Of a DNA stretch of 64,000 bases, positions 17,616-26,302 are shown in pieces (the first letter of the stretch is position 1; each line of letters starts with the position of its first letter). The notes under the pieces are model-generated. The model saw nothing but the letters and a program-made list of their open reading frames with translations, made no database searches and was not told the DNA's origin. This DNA comes from Streptomyces sp. NBC_01451. GTDB lineage: Bacteria; Actinomycetota; Actinomycetes; Streptomycetales; Streptomycetaceae. The stretch covers positions 5,146,001-5,210,000 of the forward strand of contig NZ_CP109479.1 in assembly GCF_036227485.1 (NCBI RefSeq), written 5' to 3'. Both the position numbers and the translations under genes were made by a program.

Positions 17616-19232
17616 TCACGTGCTCAGATCGCGCCTCCGCAGCCCGGCCAGCCCGGCCGAGACCAGCCCCGCCGCCACCCCCATGAGCACCAGCACCGGC
17701 GCCCAGGCCATCTCCCCGCCCGGCAGCTTCGGCAGATGCCCGAACGGCGACAGGTCCAGCACCGCCTGCGGTACGTCCAGCGCCGGTCCGATCCACCCCA
17801 CCAGCAGCACGAACCCGGCAACACCCCAGGCCCCGGAGGCCAGTCGGGGCGACACCCCGTACAGCAGAACCGTCAGGCCGCCCAGCACCCACACCGCCGG
17901 GACCTGCACCAGGCTCGCCGCCATGATCGGGCCCGGCTCCTGCCCGTACCCGAGTGCCAGGCCCAGGCCGCTCAGCAGCAGGATCAGCACCGCGCCGCCG
18001 AAGGCGATCACCAGGTGGCCGCCGGCCCAGCGCAGTCGTCCCACCGCGTTGGCGAGGACCGGCTCGGCCCGTTGTGAGGTCTCCTCCGCGTGGAGGCGGA
18101 GCACCGACGAGACGACGTACAGCGCCGCCACCATGCCGAACATGCCGGCCATCGTGCCGAGGAACGCGTCCTCGATGCCCGACCGGCCGCCCATCCGCTC
18201 GATGATCTCCCGGGTCCCGGCGTTGTCGCCGACCAGGTCGGCCACGCCCTTCGTCAGTCCGCCGAAGGCGACCCCGGACGCGAGGAACCCGATGCTCCAG
18301 CCGAGGACGGCGCCCCGTTGCAGTCGCCAGGCCAGTGCGTCCGTCGTGTTCAGGCGGCCGGTCGCCGGTCCCGGCCGGGTCGGGAGGAAGCTCATGCCGA
18401 CGTCCCGGCGGCCCGCCAACTCGTAGGCCAGCCAGCCCTGTAGCGCGGTCGCGGCCACGAACAGGCCCAGCACCCACCAGCGTTCGTCCGCGAACGGCCG
18501 GACGTTCTCCAGCCAGCCGATCGGTGAGATCCAGGTCAGCGGTGACGAACCGTCGTCGGTCGCGGAGTCGCCCGCCGCGCGCAGCACGAACGCCGCGCCG
18601 AGCAGGCCGCCCGTCAGGCCCTTCGCCAGCCGCGCGCTCTCCGTGAACTGGGCGACGATCGCCGCGAGGGTGGCGAACACCGCTCCCACGCCCCCGACGC
18701 CCAGACCCAGTGCCAGCGCCCCCGACAGGCCCCGGCCGGCCAGCCCGCCCGCGATCAGCAGCGCCAGCGCGGTGTTGGCGACCAGGGCGGTGAGCAGGGC
18801 AGCCGTCAGTGGGGCGCGGCGGCCCACCATCGCCGACGAGACGAGTTCCTGGCGTCCGCTCTCCTCCTCGTCGCGGGTGTGCCGTACGACGACGAGCAGG
18901 CTCATGACGCAGGCGAGGATCGCGGCGAAACCGCCGATGCGCCAGACGGTCAGGCCGCCGATCGAGTCGCTGAACACCGGCCCGTACGTGGCCCGCAGGG
19001 AGCTACTGGCGAGCAACTGGCGCGCGAGGGCGGCACGTTCGGCGGGGGTGGAGTACAGGCTCTCCAAGGAGGCCGGGAGGGAGACGACCATCAGGGCCGT
19101 CACCGCCACCCACACCGGGATCATCACCCGGTCGCGCCGCAGGTTGAACCTCAACAGGGCTGCCGTGCCCGCCAGTTGCTGCGACCTGCCGATGTGCGGT
19201 GCCTTGAAGGGCGTGGCCGTCGTCGCGCTCAT
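17616..19232 (-). CDS. ABC-2 type exporter permease
   Basis: 538 residues with about twelve hydrophobic segments (two sets of six), matching the large permeases of Streptomyces antibiotic-type ABC exporters. The ATG at 19232 overlaps the stop of the ATPase fragment by 4 bp, so originally ATPase and permease were one operon. With the ATPase gene split by the prophage, the permease probably has no working partner and lacks its native promoter, so the exporter is likely inactive in this lysogen. Confidence 0.88.
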   Translation of the reverse strand: MSATTATPFKAPHIGRSQQLAGTAALLRFNLRRDRVMIPVWVAVTALMVVSLPASLESLYSTPAERAALARQLLASSSLRATYGPVFSDSIGGLTVWRIGGFAAILACVMSLLVVVRHTRDEEESGRQELVSSAMVGRRAPLTAALLTALVANTALALLIAGGLAGRGLSGALALGLGVGGVGAVFATLAAIVAQFTESARLAKGLTGGLLGAAFVLRAAGDSATDDGSSPLTWISPIGWLENVRPFADERWWVLGLFVAATALQGWLAYELAGRRDVGMSFLPTRPGPATGRLNTTDALAWRLQRGAVLGWSIGFLASGVAFGGLTKGVADLVGDNAGTREIIERMGGRSGIEDAFLGTMAGMFGMVAALYVVSSVLRLHAEETSQRAEPVLANAVGRLRWAGGHLVIAFGGAVLILLLSGLGLALGYGQEPGPIMAASLVQVPAVWVLGGLTVLLYGVSPRLASGAWGVAGFVLLVGWIGPALDVPQAVLDLSPFGHLPKLPGGEMAWAPVLVLMGVAAGLVSAGLAGLRRRDLST

Positions 19233-20056
19233 CGCCCCGACGCCTCTCCACTTGTTACGTCCCGTTCGTCCCGCCCGCTCCGCTCGTCCGGTCCGTTCGG
19301 CCCCTCCTGGTAGTGGCGCAGGAACAGCTCCTCCAGTGTGGGCGGTGTCGACCGCAGCGACCGCACGCCCGACTCGGTGAGCGAACGCAGAACCGCGTCC
19401 AACTTGTCTGTTTCCACCTGGAGTTGGACCCGCTTTCCCTGTACGGCGAGGTCGTGGACGCCGGGCAGGCCCGCCAACCCGTTCGGAGCGCCGGCCAGTT
19501 CCGCCGTGATGCTCGTCCGTGTGAGGTGGCGCAGGTCGGACAGTGAGCCGGTCTCCACCGTGCGGCCCTTGCGGATGATGCTGACGCGGTCGCACAGCTC
19601 CTCGACCTCGCTGAGGATGTGGGAGGAGAGCAGGACCGTACGGCCCCTGTCCCGTTCCTCCTCCACGCAGGTCTGGAAGACCTCCTCCATCAACGGGTCG
19701 AGTCCTGACGTCGGTTCGTCGAGGATCAGCAGGTCCACGTCCGAGGCGAACGCCGCCACCAGCGCCACCTTCTGGCGGTTGCCCTTGGAGTACGTCCGGC
19801 CCTTCTTGGTCGGGTCCAGCTCGAACCGTTCGAGCAGGGCGGCGCGGCGTGCCGGGTCGAGGCCGCCTCGGAGCCTGCCGTACAGGTCGATGACCTCGCC
19901 GCCGGAGAGGTTGCGCCAGAGGGTGACGTCGCCGGGGACGTACGCGATCCGGCGGTGCACCTCCACCGCGTCCGCCCACGGGTCCCGGCCCAGGATCCGC
20001 GCGGCGCCGGAGTCGGCGCGCAGCAGGCCGAGCAGGACGCGGATGGTCGTGGACTT
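19229..20056 (-). pseudogene. ABC exporter ATPase, C-terminal part, split by prophage
   Basis: From the junction at 20055-20056 leftward the frame reads [13 protein letters not shown], then the signature YSKGNRQKV, Walker [14 protein letters not shown] and switch [15 protein letters not shown]. That is about 275 residues of a DrrA-like ATPase. Its first 45 codons are now at 59058-58924. A phage-derived ATG at 20092 opens a hybrid frame ([16 protein letters not shown]), but it lacks the GPNGSG half of the P-loop, so the product would not bind ATP normally. The rejoined gene would code for about 320 residues. Confidence 0.9.
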
Positions 20057-20077
20057 CCCCACTACAGGCTTGGGGCT
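20036..20077. other. attL (host half-site + phage half-site)
   Basis: Crossover core TT at 20055-20056. To the left is the host ATPase gene; to the right is the phage arm 20057-20077, which contains TACAGGCTTGGGGCT (20063-20077). The same 15 bases occur in inverted orientation at attR. Placing both phage arms around the TT/AA core rebuilds a symmetrical attP of about 44 bp, as large serine integrases need. Confidence 0.85.
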
Positions 20078-20090
20078 TAGTTTGGGTGGC

Positions 20091-21782
20091 ATGACCCATC
20101 AAAGTATACCGAACCGGACAAGCGGGACGTTCTCAGGCTCCAAGCCTCTGACCAGCAAGGATGATCGGCTGGACGTCGCCTATGACCGCGTGTCGCTCGA
20201 TGAGCAACAGACAGGGGGCACCACAGAGTCCCAGTGGGGCGAGAACCAAGGATGGTTCCAAGACACCTTTGAGCGTCCGCTCACGCGCAGGTACTCAGAC
20301 GTCGGTATCTCCGCGTACTCAGGCGTTGAGCGCCCGGATTTCAACCGCCTGTGCGCGGACATGGCGGCGCGGAGCGTGCGCACTGTGACCGTGTGGCATG
20401 CGGACCGCCTCACGCGTGACCCTGCCCAGGCGCTCTATTTCATTGACCTGTGCATTGCGCACAGTGTCCGGCTGTATTCAACGCAGCGTGGCGGAGAGTA
20501 CAACTTTCACAACCCGCAGCAACACGCAGACTTCCTCACGGACGTCGTCAACGCCCGGAAAGAGTCCGCCCTCAAGGCCAAGCGGGTTGGCCTTGCTCGC
20601 TTGCGGCAAGCGCGCAATGGCGAGTGGGGCGGAGGCGTCCGCCCGTTCGGTTGGGGCGTCGACACTGGGCGCGTCACTAACAAGTGCCTCAACCCAAAGG
20701 CGCCCATTGCCGAACGTCAGTATGTCGAGCGTCCCGTGTTGGACATGACCCAGCACAACAAGGGTGAGGCTGCGGAAATCCAGACCTGGGCGACAGAGCT
20801 ACCGGGCACCCAAGGGAACATTGCGGCCCTCATTCGCAGTCTCAAGGCGCGAGGCGTCGAGACTGTCTCAACGAAAGAGGGTCGGACGTACAAGCACGGC
20901 AAGAAAGAGTTCACGGGTTCGCAGTGGAGTAGTCGGACTATCGTCCAAATTCTCCTGAGTCCGCGTACGTCCGGTCACTCCGTCTACAAGGGAGAAATCG
21001 TCAAGTACAACGCCTTCCCAGCGATCATCTCTGACGAACAACGCAAGGCGCTCTTGATCCTCTTGAAAGACCCTGCGCGCCGGAAGCAAACCGGCAATCA
21101 GCCTAAGTGGCTTGGCTCGCTCATCTATGAGTGCCCACACTGCACAACAGACGAGAACGATCCGGCAATCATGACCGTGCGGAAGTCGGCTACGGGAGTC
21201 GACGTGTACCGCTGTAGGAACTGCGGCAGGGGGCGACAGTCCGCGGAGTTGCTAGACGATTTCGTAGCGCGCCTGTGCATCACTCGCCTGTCACGCCCGG
21301 ACGTTTCCAGTCTCGTCAAGCCTGTCAAGGAAGTGGACTTTAAGGGCCTGCGCGAGGAATTGACGGAGCTTGAGGCAGCCAAGACAGAGGCTGCGCAGGC
21401 GTTCGGCGCGAGGCTCATCAAGTTGCCTGAGTTCACAACGGCGTGCGCTACGTCAGACCTGCGGATAGCAGAGATCAACAAGGAACTAGCGGAGGCGGTA
21501 CAGGATGATCCCTTGGCGCCGTTCGCAGTCAACTACGGGAATGCGGAGCAAGTTTGGAAGGGGCTAAGCCTCGCGAGGAAGCGGGAAACGGTTCGTCTCC
21601 TGTACCGCATCGAGCTACAGCCGTTGATGCGTCGAGCCGGTAGGCCACCCAAGAACGCGCCCAAGCGAGAGCTTGACCTCTCCAAGCTCATCATCACGCC
21701 AAGGGGCAAGGGCGCCAAGCCCATTGACCTCTCACGGTTCAAGGTCAAGGCATGGACCGAAGGTAATCAGCAAGCTGCGTAA
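20091..21782 (+). CDS. int: Large serine integrase
   Basis: 563 residues from an ATG at 20091, only 34 bp from the attL core. The catalytic domain has [11 protein letters not shown] (nucleophile Ser in YxRVS) and [12 protein letters not shown] recombinase domain follows ([51 protein letters not shown]). Next come a zinc ribbon (CPHC and CRNC, about residues 347-385) and a C-terminal coiled-coil ([21 protein letters not shown]). It recombines attP with an attB in the ATPase Walker A codons. In the circular phage its promoter would have to lie across attP; after integration that DNA is separated from int. Confidence 0.96.
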   Translation: MTHQSIPNRTSGTFSGSKPLTSKDDRLDVAYDRVSLDEQQTGGTTESQWGENQGWFQDTFERPLTRRYSDVGISAYSGVERPDFNRLCADMAARSVRTVTVWHADRLTRDPAQALYFIDLCIAHSVRLYSTQRGGEYNFHNPQQHADFLTDVVNARKESALKAKRVGLARLRQARNGEWGGGVRPFGWGVDTGRVTNKCLNPKAPIAERQYVERPVLDMTQHNKGEAAEIQTWATELPGTQGNIAALIRSLKARGVETVSTKEGRTYKHGKKEFTGSQWSSRTIVQILLSPRTSGHSVYKGEIVKYNAFPAIISDEQRKALLILLKDPARRKQTGNQPKWLGSLIYECPHCTTDENDPAIMTVRKSATGVDVYRCRNCGRGRQSAELLDDFVARLCITRLSRPDVSSLVKPVKEVDFKGLREELTELEAAKTEAAQAFGARLIKLPEFTTACATSDLRIAEINKELAEAVQDDPLAPFAVNYGNAEQVWKGLSLARKRETVRLLYRIELQPLMRRAGRPPKNAPKRELDLSKLIITPRGKGAKPIDLSRFKVKAWTEGNQQAA

Positions 21783-21791
21783 GGGGTAGAC

Positions 21792-22091
21792 ATGGCCGAA
21801 CGACGAAACGCATGTGACTGGACTTTCACTCACCACGCGCTAAGTCGAGCGGTTGATATGGCCATTGATCCTCAAGAACTGCGAGAGGCCATCGATAGCC
21901 CCGTAAGGCCCCTGCCGCACGGTTCACGCCCAGGGGTTCACTACATCCATACGGACCGGATCACGCTTACCGTGAATCTAGAGACGCGAGAGGTAATCAC
22001 GGTTCAATGGAACACGTTCAACGGACGCGGATACGCCCCTTGGACGCGCGACACTCCCGAAGATATCGAGCGTTGCCGGGACGGTAGCTAG
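21792..22091 (+). CDS. Small phage protein downstream of int (DUF4258-like)
   Basis: 99 residues, 9 bp after int, with AAGGGG before the ATG. FTHHALSRAVDMAIDPQELREAIDSP followed by beta-rich HYIHTDRITLTVNLETREVITVQW resembles DUF4258/BrnT-like small folds. Position suggests co-expression with int; it is one candidate for the recombination directionality factor, but nothing in the sequence proves it. It is followed by a bidirectional hairpin. Confidence 0.65.
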   Translation: MAERRNACDWTFTHHALSRAVDMAIDPQELREAIDSPVRPLPHGSRPGVHYIHTDRITLTVNLETREVITVQWNTFNGRGYAPWTRDTPEDIERCRDGS

Positions 22092-22101
22092 TACGACGTC
22101 A

Positions 22102-22138
22102 GTAAGGCCCCTGCCTGTGCGAGTGGCAGGGGCCTTAC
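22102..22138. terminator. Bidirectional hairpin terminator
   Basis: GTAAGGCCCCTGCC (22102-22115) pairs perfectly with 22125-22138 across a 9-nt loop. It separates int and its partner from the convergent minus-strand gene. Its right arm and flank recur in the terminator at 36761. Confidence 0.85.
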
Positions 22139-22145
22139 GCATGCC

Positions 22146-22430
22146 CTAGCTAGCCCGTGTACGGGGCTTACGGTGCCTCGCACCCCCACCCTGGGCGTCC
22201 GCCTCGCCTGCGCCCTCGTCGGCTGCGAGAGGGGCGAGGAACACGCCCCACGTGGCGACCTTGACCCAACCACCCCCGCGCCTCGCGTGATCCTCTTTGA
22301 TGCATCGCGCCACTAGTCCCTGCCCCCATTCCTGTGCGCGCTCAAACAAGGGCCCTTCCCGTGTGGCGCGTTCGGCTGCCTCGTGGGCACCCTTACCCGT
22401 CCATGTCTCGATCACGCTTTTCGTGTCCAT
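22146..22430 (-). CDS. Small hypothetical phage protein, minus strand
   Basis: 94 residues starting MDTKSVIETWTGKGAHEAAE at 22430, with GAGAGGGG about 10 bp upstream. It is alpha-helical and charged with no recognised family. It is one of the few minus-strand genes, and a GCAACGTTGC palindrome lies 58 bp upstream, as for the minus-strand gene at 31413. It may therefore be expressed in the lysogen or controlled by the same regulator. Confidence 0.55.
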   Translation of the reverse strand: MDTKSVIETWTGKGAHEAAERATREGPLFERAQEWGQGLVARCIKEDHARRGGGWVKVATWGVFLAPLAADEGAGEADAQGGGARHRKPRTRAS

Positions 22431-22488
22431 GGCCGCGCGCCCCTCTCTATGCGTTCTCTGCGCCTCGCTATCCATCCTCCGACGACTC

Positions 22489-22498
22489 GCAACGTTGC
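22489..22498. promoter_or_regulatory. GCAACGTTGC palindrome in divergent promoter region
   Basis: Perfect 10-bp palindrome between the minus gene starting at 22430 and the plus gene starting at 22523. On the minus strand its right half forms a TTGCGA -35-like box followed after 16 bp by TAGCGA. The same core occurs at 31477-31486 and, with one mismatch each, at 56586-56595 and 56613-56622. Confidence 0.6.
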
Positions 22499-22522
22499 GC
22501 CACTCGACACAGGGACCGACCC

Positions 22523-22792
22523 ATGATCTGTACCCCTTGCGCCCAGGCTGCGGACCGGAAGCTACCTCCCACCGCATGCGCCACATGTGGGCGCACAGTG
22601 GCGCTCGCCAAACCCGGTAGCGCCGTACTCAGCAAGCATTGCGGCCCTCGTATGGCCATCACTACCCCAGACGGGAAAGAGCGCAGCTTTCGCCCATGGT
22701 GCCCAGGCAAAACGCCTGCGCCTCGCGGCCATGAGGCATGCGAGGGATGCGACTGCCAACACAGAAAGACCGTCAGAAAGACCCGTAAATGA
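22523..22792 (+). CDS. Cys-rich zinc-ribbon-like early protein
   Basis: 89 residues starting MICTPCAQAADRKLPPTACA, with AGGGA upstream. Two CxxC pairs (CTPC, CATC) suggest a zinc ribbon, with more Cys near the C-terminus (CEGCDC) and a basic tail. First gene of the left early operon. Its stop overlaps the next start (ATGA). Confidence 0.6.
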   Translation: MICTPCAQAADRKLPPTACATCGRTVALAKPGSAVLSKHCGPRMAITTPDGKERSFRPWCPGKTPAPRGHEACEGCDCQHRKTVRKTRK

Positions 22793-22968
22793 CCCTCCGC
22801 CGGCTAAGTCATGAACACGTTTGGTACTCCGTCATAAAGGCTCGCTCAAGGGTCGTTGCGCATGACTGGTGTGTTTGTTGTGGGGACGCGCGCCCCAACC
22901 CTGTAGGCACTCACGAGAAAGGCGCGAACGTTGGGCAACCGGAACAAAGCAAAGGGGACGGCCGCTGA
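22789..22968 (+). CDS. Small early protein with CVCC motif
   Basis: 59 codons starting MTLRRLSHEHVWYSVIKARS and including DWCVCCGDARPNP, so a possible half zinc finger. The ATG overlaps the preceding TGA and the 3' end overlaps the nuclease gene by 38 bp. Supported by tight coupling only; function unknown. Confidence 0.45.
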   Translation: MTLRRLSHEHVWYSVIKARSRVVAHDWCVCCGDARPNPVGTHEKGANVGQPEQSKGDGR

Positions 22969-23404
22969 AACCTCCGTTGTCAATTGGCTGCGGGAGAGCT
23001 GCGGGTATGCGGACGCGAGGCGTAACACTCTGGGCGGAACATTCGACCCTGGGGACGTCGAGCCGATTCCGGCCGCAGTTCCCCCGGTAATCATCTCTGT
23101 CAAGGATGGCAAAGAGGGCGCCTACTGCGCGCACTGTCGCCAACGACACGAACTCCACATGCAGACTGCGCTATTCGAAAAGTGGTGGGACGAACTCACG
23201 TCGACCATTGCGCGCCGTAGTCCGCTCGCCCTGCCCCTACTCGTACACAAGCGCGCAGGGAAAGCCACTCCCGAAGAATGGAAGTGGTATGTAGACCTGT
23301 CCTTTGCGCACATAACCCGGTATCGCCTGGGGCCGATTGCCATTACCGGACCGCAAGCGCGATTCGTCATGAGGCGCCACACAGCAAGTTGGGCGGAACA
23401 GTGA
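22931..23404 (+). CDS. PD-(D/E)XK resolvase/VRR-NUC-like nuclease
   Basis: 157 residues from a TTG at 22931 placed 9 bp after GAAAGG. It starts GNRNKAKGTAAETSVVNWLRES, then ARRNTLGGTFDPGD and PVIISVKDGK. E in the first helix, GD and the later ExK-like VK match the Hjc/VRR-NUC branch of the PD-(D/E)XK superfamily seen in actinophages. Expected role: structure-specific DNA cleavage during replication or recombination. Its stop overlaps the GTG of the next gene. Confidence 0.7.
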   Translation: MGNRNKAKGTAAETSVVNWLRESCGYADARRNTLGGTFDPGDVEPIPAAVPPVIISVKDGKEGAYCAHCRQRHELHMQTALFEKWWDELTSTIARRSPLALPLLVHKRAGKATPEEWKWYVDLSFAHITRYRLGPIAITGPQARFVMRRHTASWAEQ

Positions 23405-23634
23405 AGAGAACGCAGCCACGGAACCGTAAGCCGCGCGTCGAGCGGGCGGCCCCTCCGGATCTATCGGGGGATCTCATGACGCCAATTCAGGTAGCCCAAT
23501 ATTTCGGTGTGCGCATGCGGCGCGTCCACTATTGGGAAAGGCGCCGGTTTCTCACGCCCGTACGTACAGCGCGAGGCGAGCGGGTCTACATGACTATGGA
23601 AGTTGAGCACTTGGCGGGAATGCATGGCCGATAA
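23401..23634 (+). CDS. MerR-like helix-turn-helix protein
   Basis: 77 residues from a GTG overlapping the previous stop. A basic N-terminus is followed by MTPIQVAQYFGVRMRRVHYW and ERRRFLTPVRTARGERVYMTMEVEHL, a single MerR/excisionase-type winged HTH. It could be a transcription factor of the early operon or a DNA-bending accessory factor for excision. It overlaps the downstream nuclease gene by 11 bp. Confidence 0.7.
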   Translation: MKRTQPRNRKPRVERAAPPDLSGDLMTPIQVAQYFGVRMRRVHYWERRRFLTPVRTARGERVYMTMEVEHLAGMHGR

Positions 23635-25066
23635 ATTCAGGTGCCCTGTCTGCCGCAAGGACATAGCTCCGACTGCGGCAGGAAAGTTCCGCAAGCATGA
23701 CAAGACATCGGGCGTCGAGTGTGACATGTCCGGGGTCATCATGCCTGCGCACGTTCTTGAGGCAGGGCCATCGGACAACTCAGACGTCCCGGTAAAGGGC
23801 CGTGACTATGCCGACTGCCCTGTCTGCGGACGCACGCCCATTCTCGATAAAGAGGGGCGCTACGGACGTCACTTGATAGTGCACAGGGGCAGCGATGAAT
23901 GCCCCATGAGCGGCAAGGAATACGCCCAGGCCGGCGAACCCGGAAAGGACGCGGAGGAATGCCCAGAGACCCAATCCCAGGCGTTGACGACTACGCCCAG
24001 GCCATCGAGCGAGCCAAGCTCAGACACCCTGCCGGACAAGGACTCCCGCCCGGAGAGTGTCCGCACCCCGGACAGCACAACGACCGATGCTCCCCAGACA
24101 CCTGCGGTTGTCCATCCCATACCGACAGAGGCACTGGAGGCGCTGAGAGCACTCAACGCGCGCAGGGCTACCAACGCACAGACGTCTACTGTCCTTTCTC
24201 AGGCGACGGGAACTGTACGGGCGGATGCCCCAGCAACCGAGAACGCGCCTGCGTTGACGGGAGCGTATGAGTTCCGCCAACCGGCGCCCCCGTACGAGCA
24301 ACCGGGGCGGACCGCTCGCGTACTCGCCCAGGCCGTACCCATGACGGAACACGGGAGAGAGATTGCCGCGCGCCTCAAGGAAACCTTTTACGCATATTCG
24401 AATCGACTCGACCGCAGTCAACAGACGTCGTTGGGTCCAAGCCAAATCGGTTCGCCCTGTGACAGGCGTATTGCAATGCACCTACTGCGGGTCGCCCCTT
24501 CAAACCCTGGGGGCGATAACTGGGCTTCATTCGTCGGCACCTGCGTTCACGTTGGTCTTGCCGATATGTTTGTGTGGGCGAATGCCGGTACGGGTCGCTA
24601 CGCCGTTGAGGTACCCCTAGAGTTCCCCAACGCCTATGTCCCCAAGGGCACAGGGGACCTACTCGACCGCACGCTACTGATGTTCCTTGACCATAAGTTG
24701 ATGGGGCGTTGGTCGCTCGACAAGCTCTCCACTAAAGGCGCCTCGCCCACCTATCGCGTACAGGTACACACGTACGCCTACGGGGCGAGGCTCAAGGGCG
24801 AGAAAGTTGAGCACGTGGCAATCGTGGGTTGGCCGCGCGAGGCGTCGACCCTCGATGACCTTTACGTGTGGACCGAACCCTATGACGCTTCCATAGCCAT
24901 TGACGCGCTCGCTCGCGTCGAGCGGATAGCGGAGGCCATCAAGCGGTATGAGGGCGAGCCTCAACAGATAGCGCGCAAGTTCCTCGTAGCCGACGATTGC
25001 CGATTCTGCCCCTTCCATGCGCCCGGAGATAGCAAGGGCGAGAGGGGGTGCAATGGGAAAGCCTGA
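23624..25066 (+). CDS. RecB/Cas4-like iron-sulfur exonuclease with N-terminal zinc fingers
   Basis: 480 residues; the ATG at 23624 (MADKFRCPVCRKDIAP) follows GGCGGGA. The N-terminus has CPVC pairs at about residues 6-9 and 61-64, each with later Cys/His. A disordered Pro/Thr linker runs to about residue 200. The C-terminal nuclease has SPCDRR (first cluster Cys), GTGDLLDRT, FLDHK (D-x-K), QVHTYAYG (QxxxY) and three final Cys in CRFCPF...GC, the Cas4/AddB-type Fe-S layout. Likely a 5'-3' DNA exonuclease for phage recombination or replication. Confidence 0.85.
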   Translation: MADKFRCPVCRKDIAPTAAGKFRKHDKTSGVECDMSGVIMPAHVLEAGPSDNSDVPVKGRDYADCPVCGRTPILDKEGRYGRHLIVHRGSDECPMSGKEYAQAGEPGKDAEECPETQSQALTTTPRPSSEPSSDTLPDKDSRPESVRTPDSTTTDAPQTPAVVHPIPTEALEALRALNARRATNAQTSTVLSQATGTVRADAPATENAPALTGAYEFRQPAPPYEQPGRTARVLAQAVPMTEHGREIAARLKETFYAYSNRLDRSQQTSLGPSQIGSPCDRRIAMHLLRVAPSNPGGDNWASFVGTCVHVGLADMFVWANAGTGRYAVEVPLEFPNAYVPKGTGDLLDRTLLMFLDHKLMGRWSLDKLSTKGASPTYRVQVHTYAYGARLKGEKVEHVAIVGWPREASTLDDLYVWTEPYDASIAIDALARVERIAEAIKRYEGEPQQIARKFLVADDCRFCPFHAPGDSKGERGCNGKA

Positions 25067-25313
25067 GTGCGGTTGGCGCCTAGGTCTGTGCGCCGGTTGC
25101 GAGTTGTGCGCCTATCGGCACGACGTCATTGATCACCCGAAACAAAACTTGAAAGGAATTACCCAAATGGAAACCCAGCTTGCGAGTTTGAAGGACGTCC
25201 GGGAATTCTTCGGAATGGACGTAACGTCGTTCCGTGTCGAGTGGACTGCACTTGACAGCAACTCAAAGACGCAGATACGGGAGGGCATAGCGAAAGGGAC
25301 GTATTCCTACTGA
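25053..25313 (+). CDS. Small early protein; internal start likely
   Basis: Frame opens MGKPECGWRLGLCAGCELCA (87 residues, Cys pairs) behind GAGGGGG and overlaps the nuclease stop. A second in-frame ATG at 25168 (METQLASLKDVREFFGMDVT) has an excellent GAAAGGA site and would give a 48-residue protein of the kind common in actinophages. Both starts may be used. Function unknown. Confidence 0.6.
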   Translation: MGKPECGWRLGLCAGCELCAYRHDVIDHPKQNLKGITQMETQLASLKDVREFFGMDVTSFRVEWTALDSNSKTQIREGIAKGTYSY

Positions 25314-25314
25314 C

Positions 25315-25446
25315 ATGCTCGCAACCGCATTGCGTGCGCTAGTTCATTGGGTAGCGCCGTGGCGCCACTCTTGGATAGAGACTTCCGCAGGGCCGCTCAA
25401 GTGGACATGCCGAACGTGTGGGGCCATTGAGCACGAGTTGCCGTGA
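25315..25446 (+). CDS. 43-residue protein with CxxC
   Basis: Starts MLATALRALVHWVAPWRHSW and ends TCRTCGAIEHELP. It fills the gap exactly and its TGA overlaps the GTG of the methyltransferase gene, the same coupling seen along this operon. A truncated zinc-ribbon-like peptide of unknown role. Confidence 0.45.
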   Translation: MLATALRALVHWVAPWRHSWIETSAGPLKWTCRTCGAIEHELP

Positions 25447-25967
25447 TCCTCTCCCTGTGTTCGGGCATAGGCGCGCTTGATTACGCCGTTGAGCGCCTTA
25501 CAGGCGAGCGCGTAACCCTCTATGCGGAAAAGGCGTATTGGCCATCACTGGTCATGGCTCGCAGGTTCCCGGACGCTCACAACCTGGGCGACGTAACGCA
25601 GGTTGATTGGGCAGCCGTGGCGGTCGAGCATCCAGAAATCACAACTATCGTGGCGGGTTTCCCCTGCCAAGACATAAGCCATGCAGGCACTCGCAGGGGG
25701 ATACGTGGGAGACGTTCGGGAGTATGGGCGTCCGTTGCCCAGGCCATTCGCGAGATACGACCACGAATCGCGTACTTGGAAAACGTCGCAGGGCTGCGAG
25801 GAAGGGGCCTTGACGTCGTTTCAGGGGACTTGGCCGGTTGCGGGTATGACCTTGAATGGGTATGCCTACCGGCTGCCTCCGTGGGCGCCTCTCACCTGCG
25901 CAACAGATGGTTTGCCGTTGCCTCTCCTGCCAACTCCAACCGCAGCCGACAACATCCGGGGCCCTGA
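25443..25967 (+). CDS. Cytosine-5 DNA methyltransferase, alpha part (catalytic motifs I-VIII)
   Basis: 174 residues from a GTG overlapping the previous stop. Motif I is LSLCSGIGALDYAVE; the catalytic PC loop is GFPCQDIS (Cys75); motif VI is LENVAGL (113-115 ENV); motif VIII-like HLRNRWF is at 151-157. It transfers a methyl group from AdoMet to C5 of cytosine. The protein stops right after motif VIII and lacks the target-recognition domain and motifs IX-X, which are in the overlapping +1-frame gene that begins at or after 25681. Together they look like a two-subunit enzyme of the M.AquI kind or a frameshift fusion. Confidence 0.85.
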   Translation: MILSLCSGIGALDYAVERLTGERVTLYAEKAYWPSLVMARRFPDAHNLGDVTQVDWAAVAVEHPEITTIVAGFPCQDISHAGTRRGIRGRRSGVWASVAQAIREIRPRIAYLENVAGLRGRGLDVVSGDLAGCGYDLEWVCLPAASVGASHLRNRWFAVASPANSNRSRQHPGP

Positions 25968-26301
25968 TTATGCGCGCGCCTCTCGCCCTGATTCAGGGGG
26001 CGACGACTTGGTAACCACGCTCGCGCGCCTGGGCGAAACGGGTTGGGGCAAGTACGGCCCTGCGGTCGAGCGTTGGGAGCGCGTCACGCGTTGCCCTGCC
26101 CCTGCCCCCATCGAGATAGGGCCGCGAGGCGGTAAGCGCCTGTCACCCCGTTTCGTCGAGTGGCTTATGGGTCTACCCGCAGCCTGGGTTATGGGCGTCC
26201 GGGGGATGGACCGGACAGAGGCACTACGCGCCATCGGTAATTCAGCCGTACCGCTACAGGCTTACAGGGCGTATCGGTACCTCACGAGAGAGAGAAAGTG
26301 A
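25681..26301 (+). CDS. Cytosine-5 DNA methyltransferase, beta part (recognition region, motifs IX-X)
   Basis: 206 residues in the +1 frame relative to alpha, overlapping it by 287 bp. FARYDHESRTWKTSQ and TSFQGTWPVAGMTLNGYAYR (residues 23-64) match a block I know from the C-terminal halves of phage C5 methylases. RLSPRFVEWLMGLPAAWV is the IX-like region and RTEALRAIGNSAVPLQA is motif X. The ATG at 25681 has a weak ribosome site and a TAA 3 bp upstream; later GTG/TTG starts are possible. Because the block at 25747-25890 overlaps alpha's ENV motif, both frames of the same DNA appear to be under protein constraint. Confidence 0.8.
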   Translation: MQALAGGYVGDVREYGRPLPRPFARYDHESRTWKTSQGCEEGALTSFQGTWPVAGMTLNGYAYRLPPWAPLTCATDGLPLPLLPTPTAADNIRGPDYARASRPDSGGDDLVTTLARLGETGWGKYGPAVERWERVTRCPAPAPIEIGPRGGKRLSPRFVEWLMGLPAAWVMGVRGMDRTEALRAIGNSAVPLQAYRAYRYLTRERK

Positions 26302-26302
26302 T

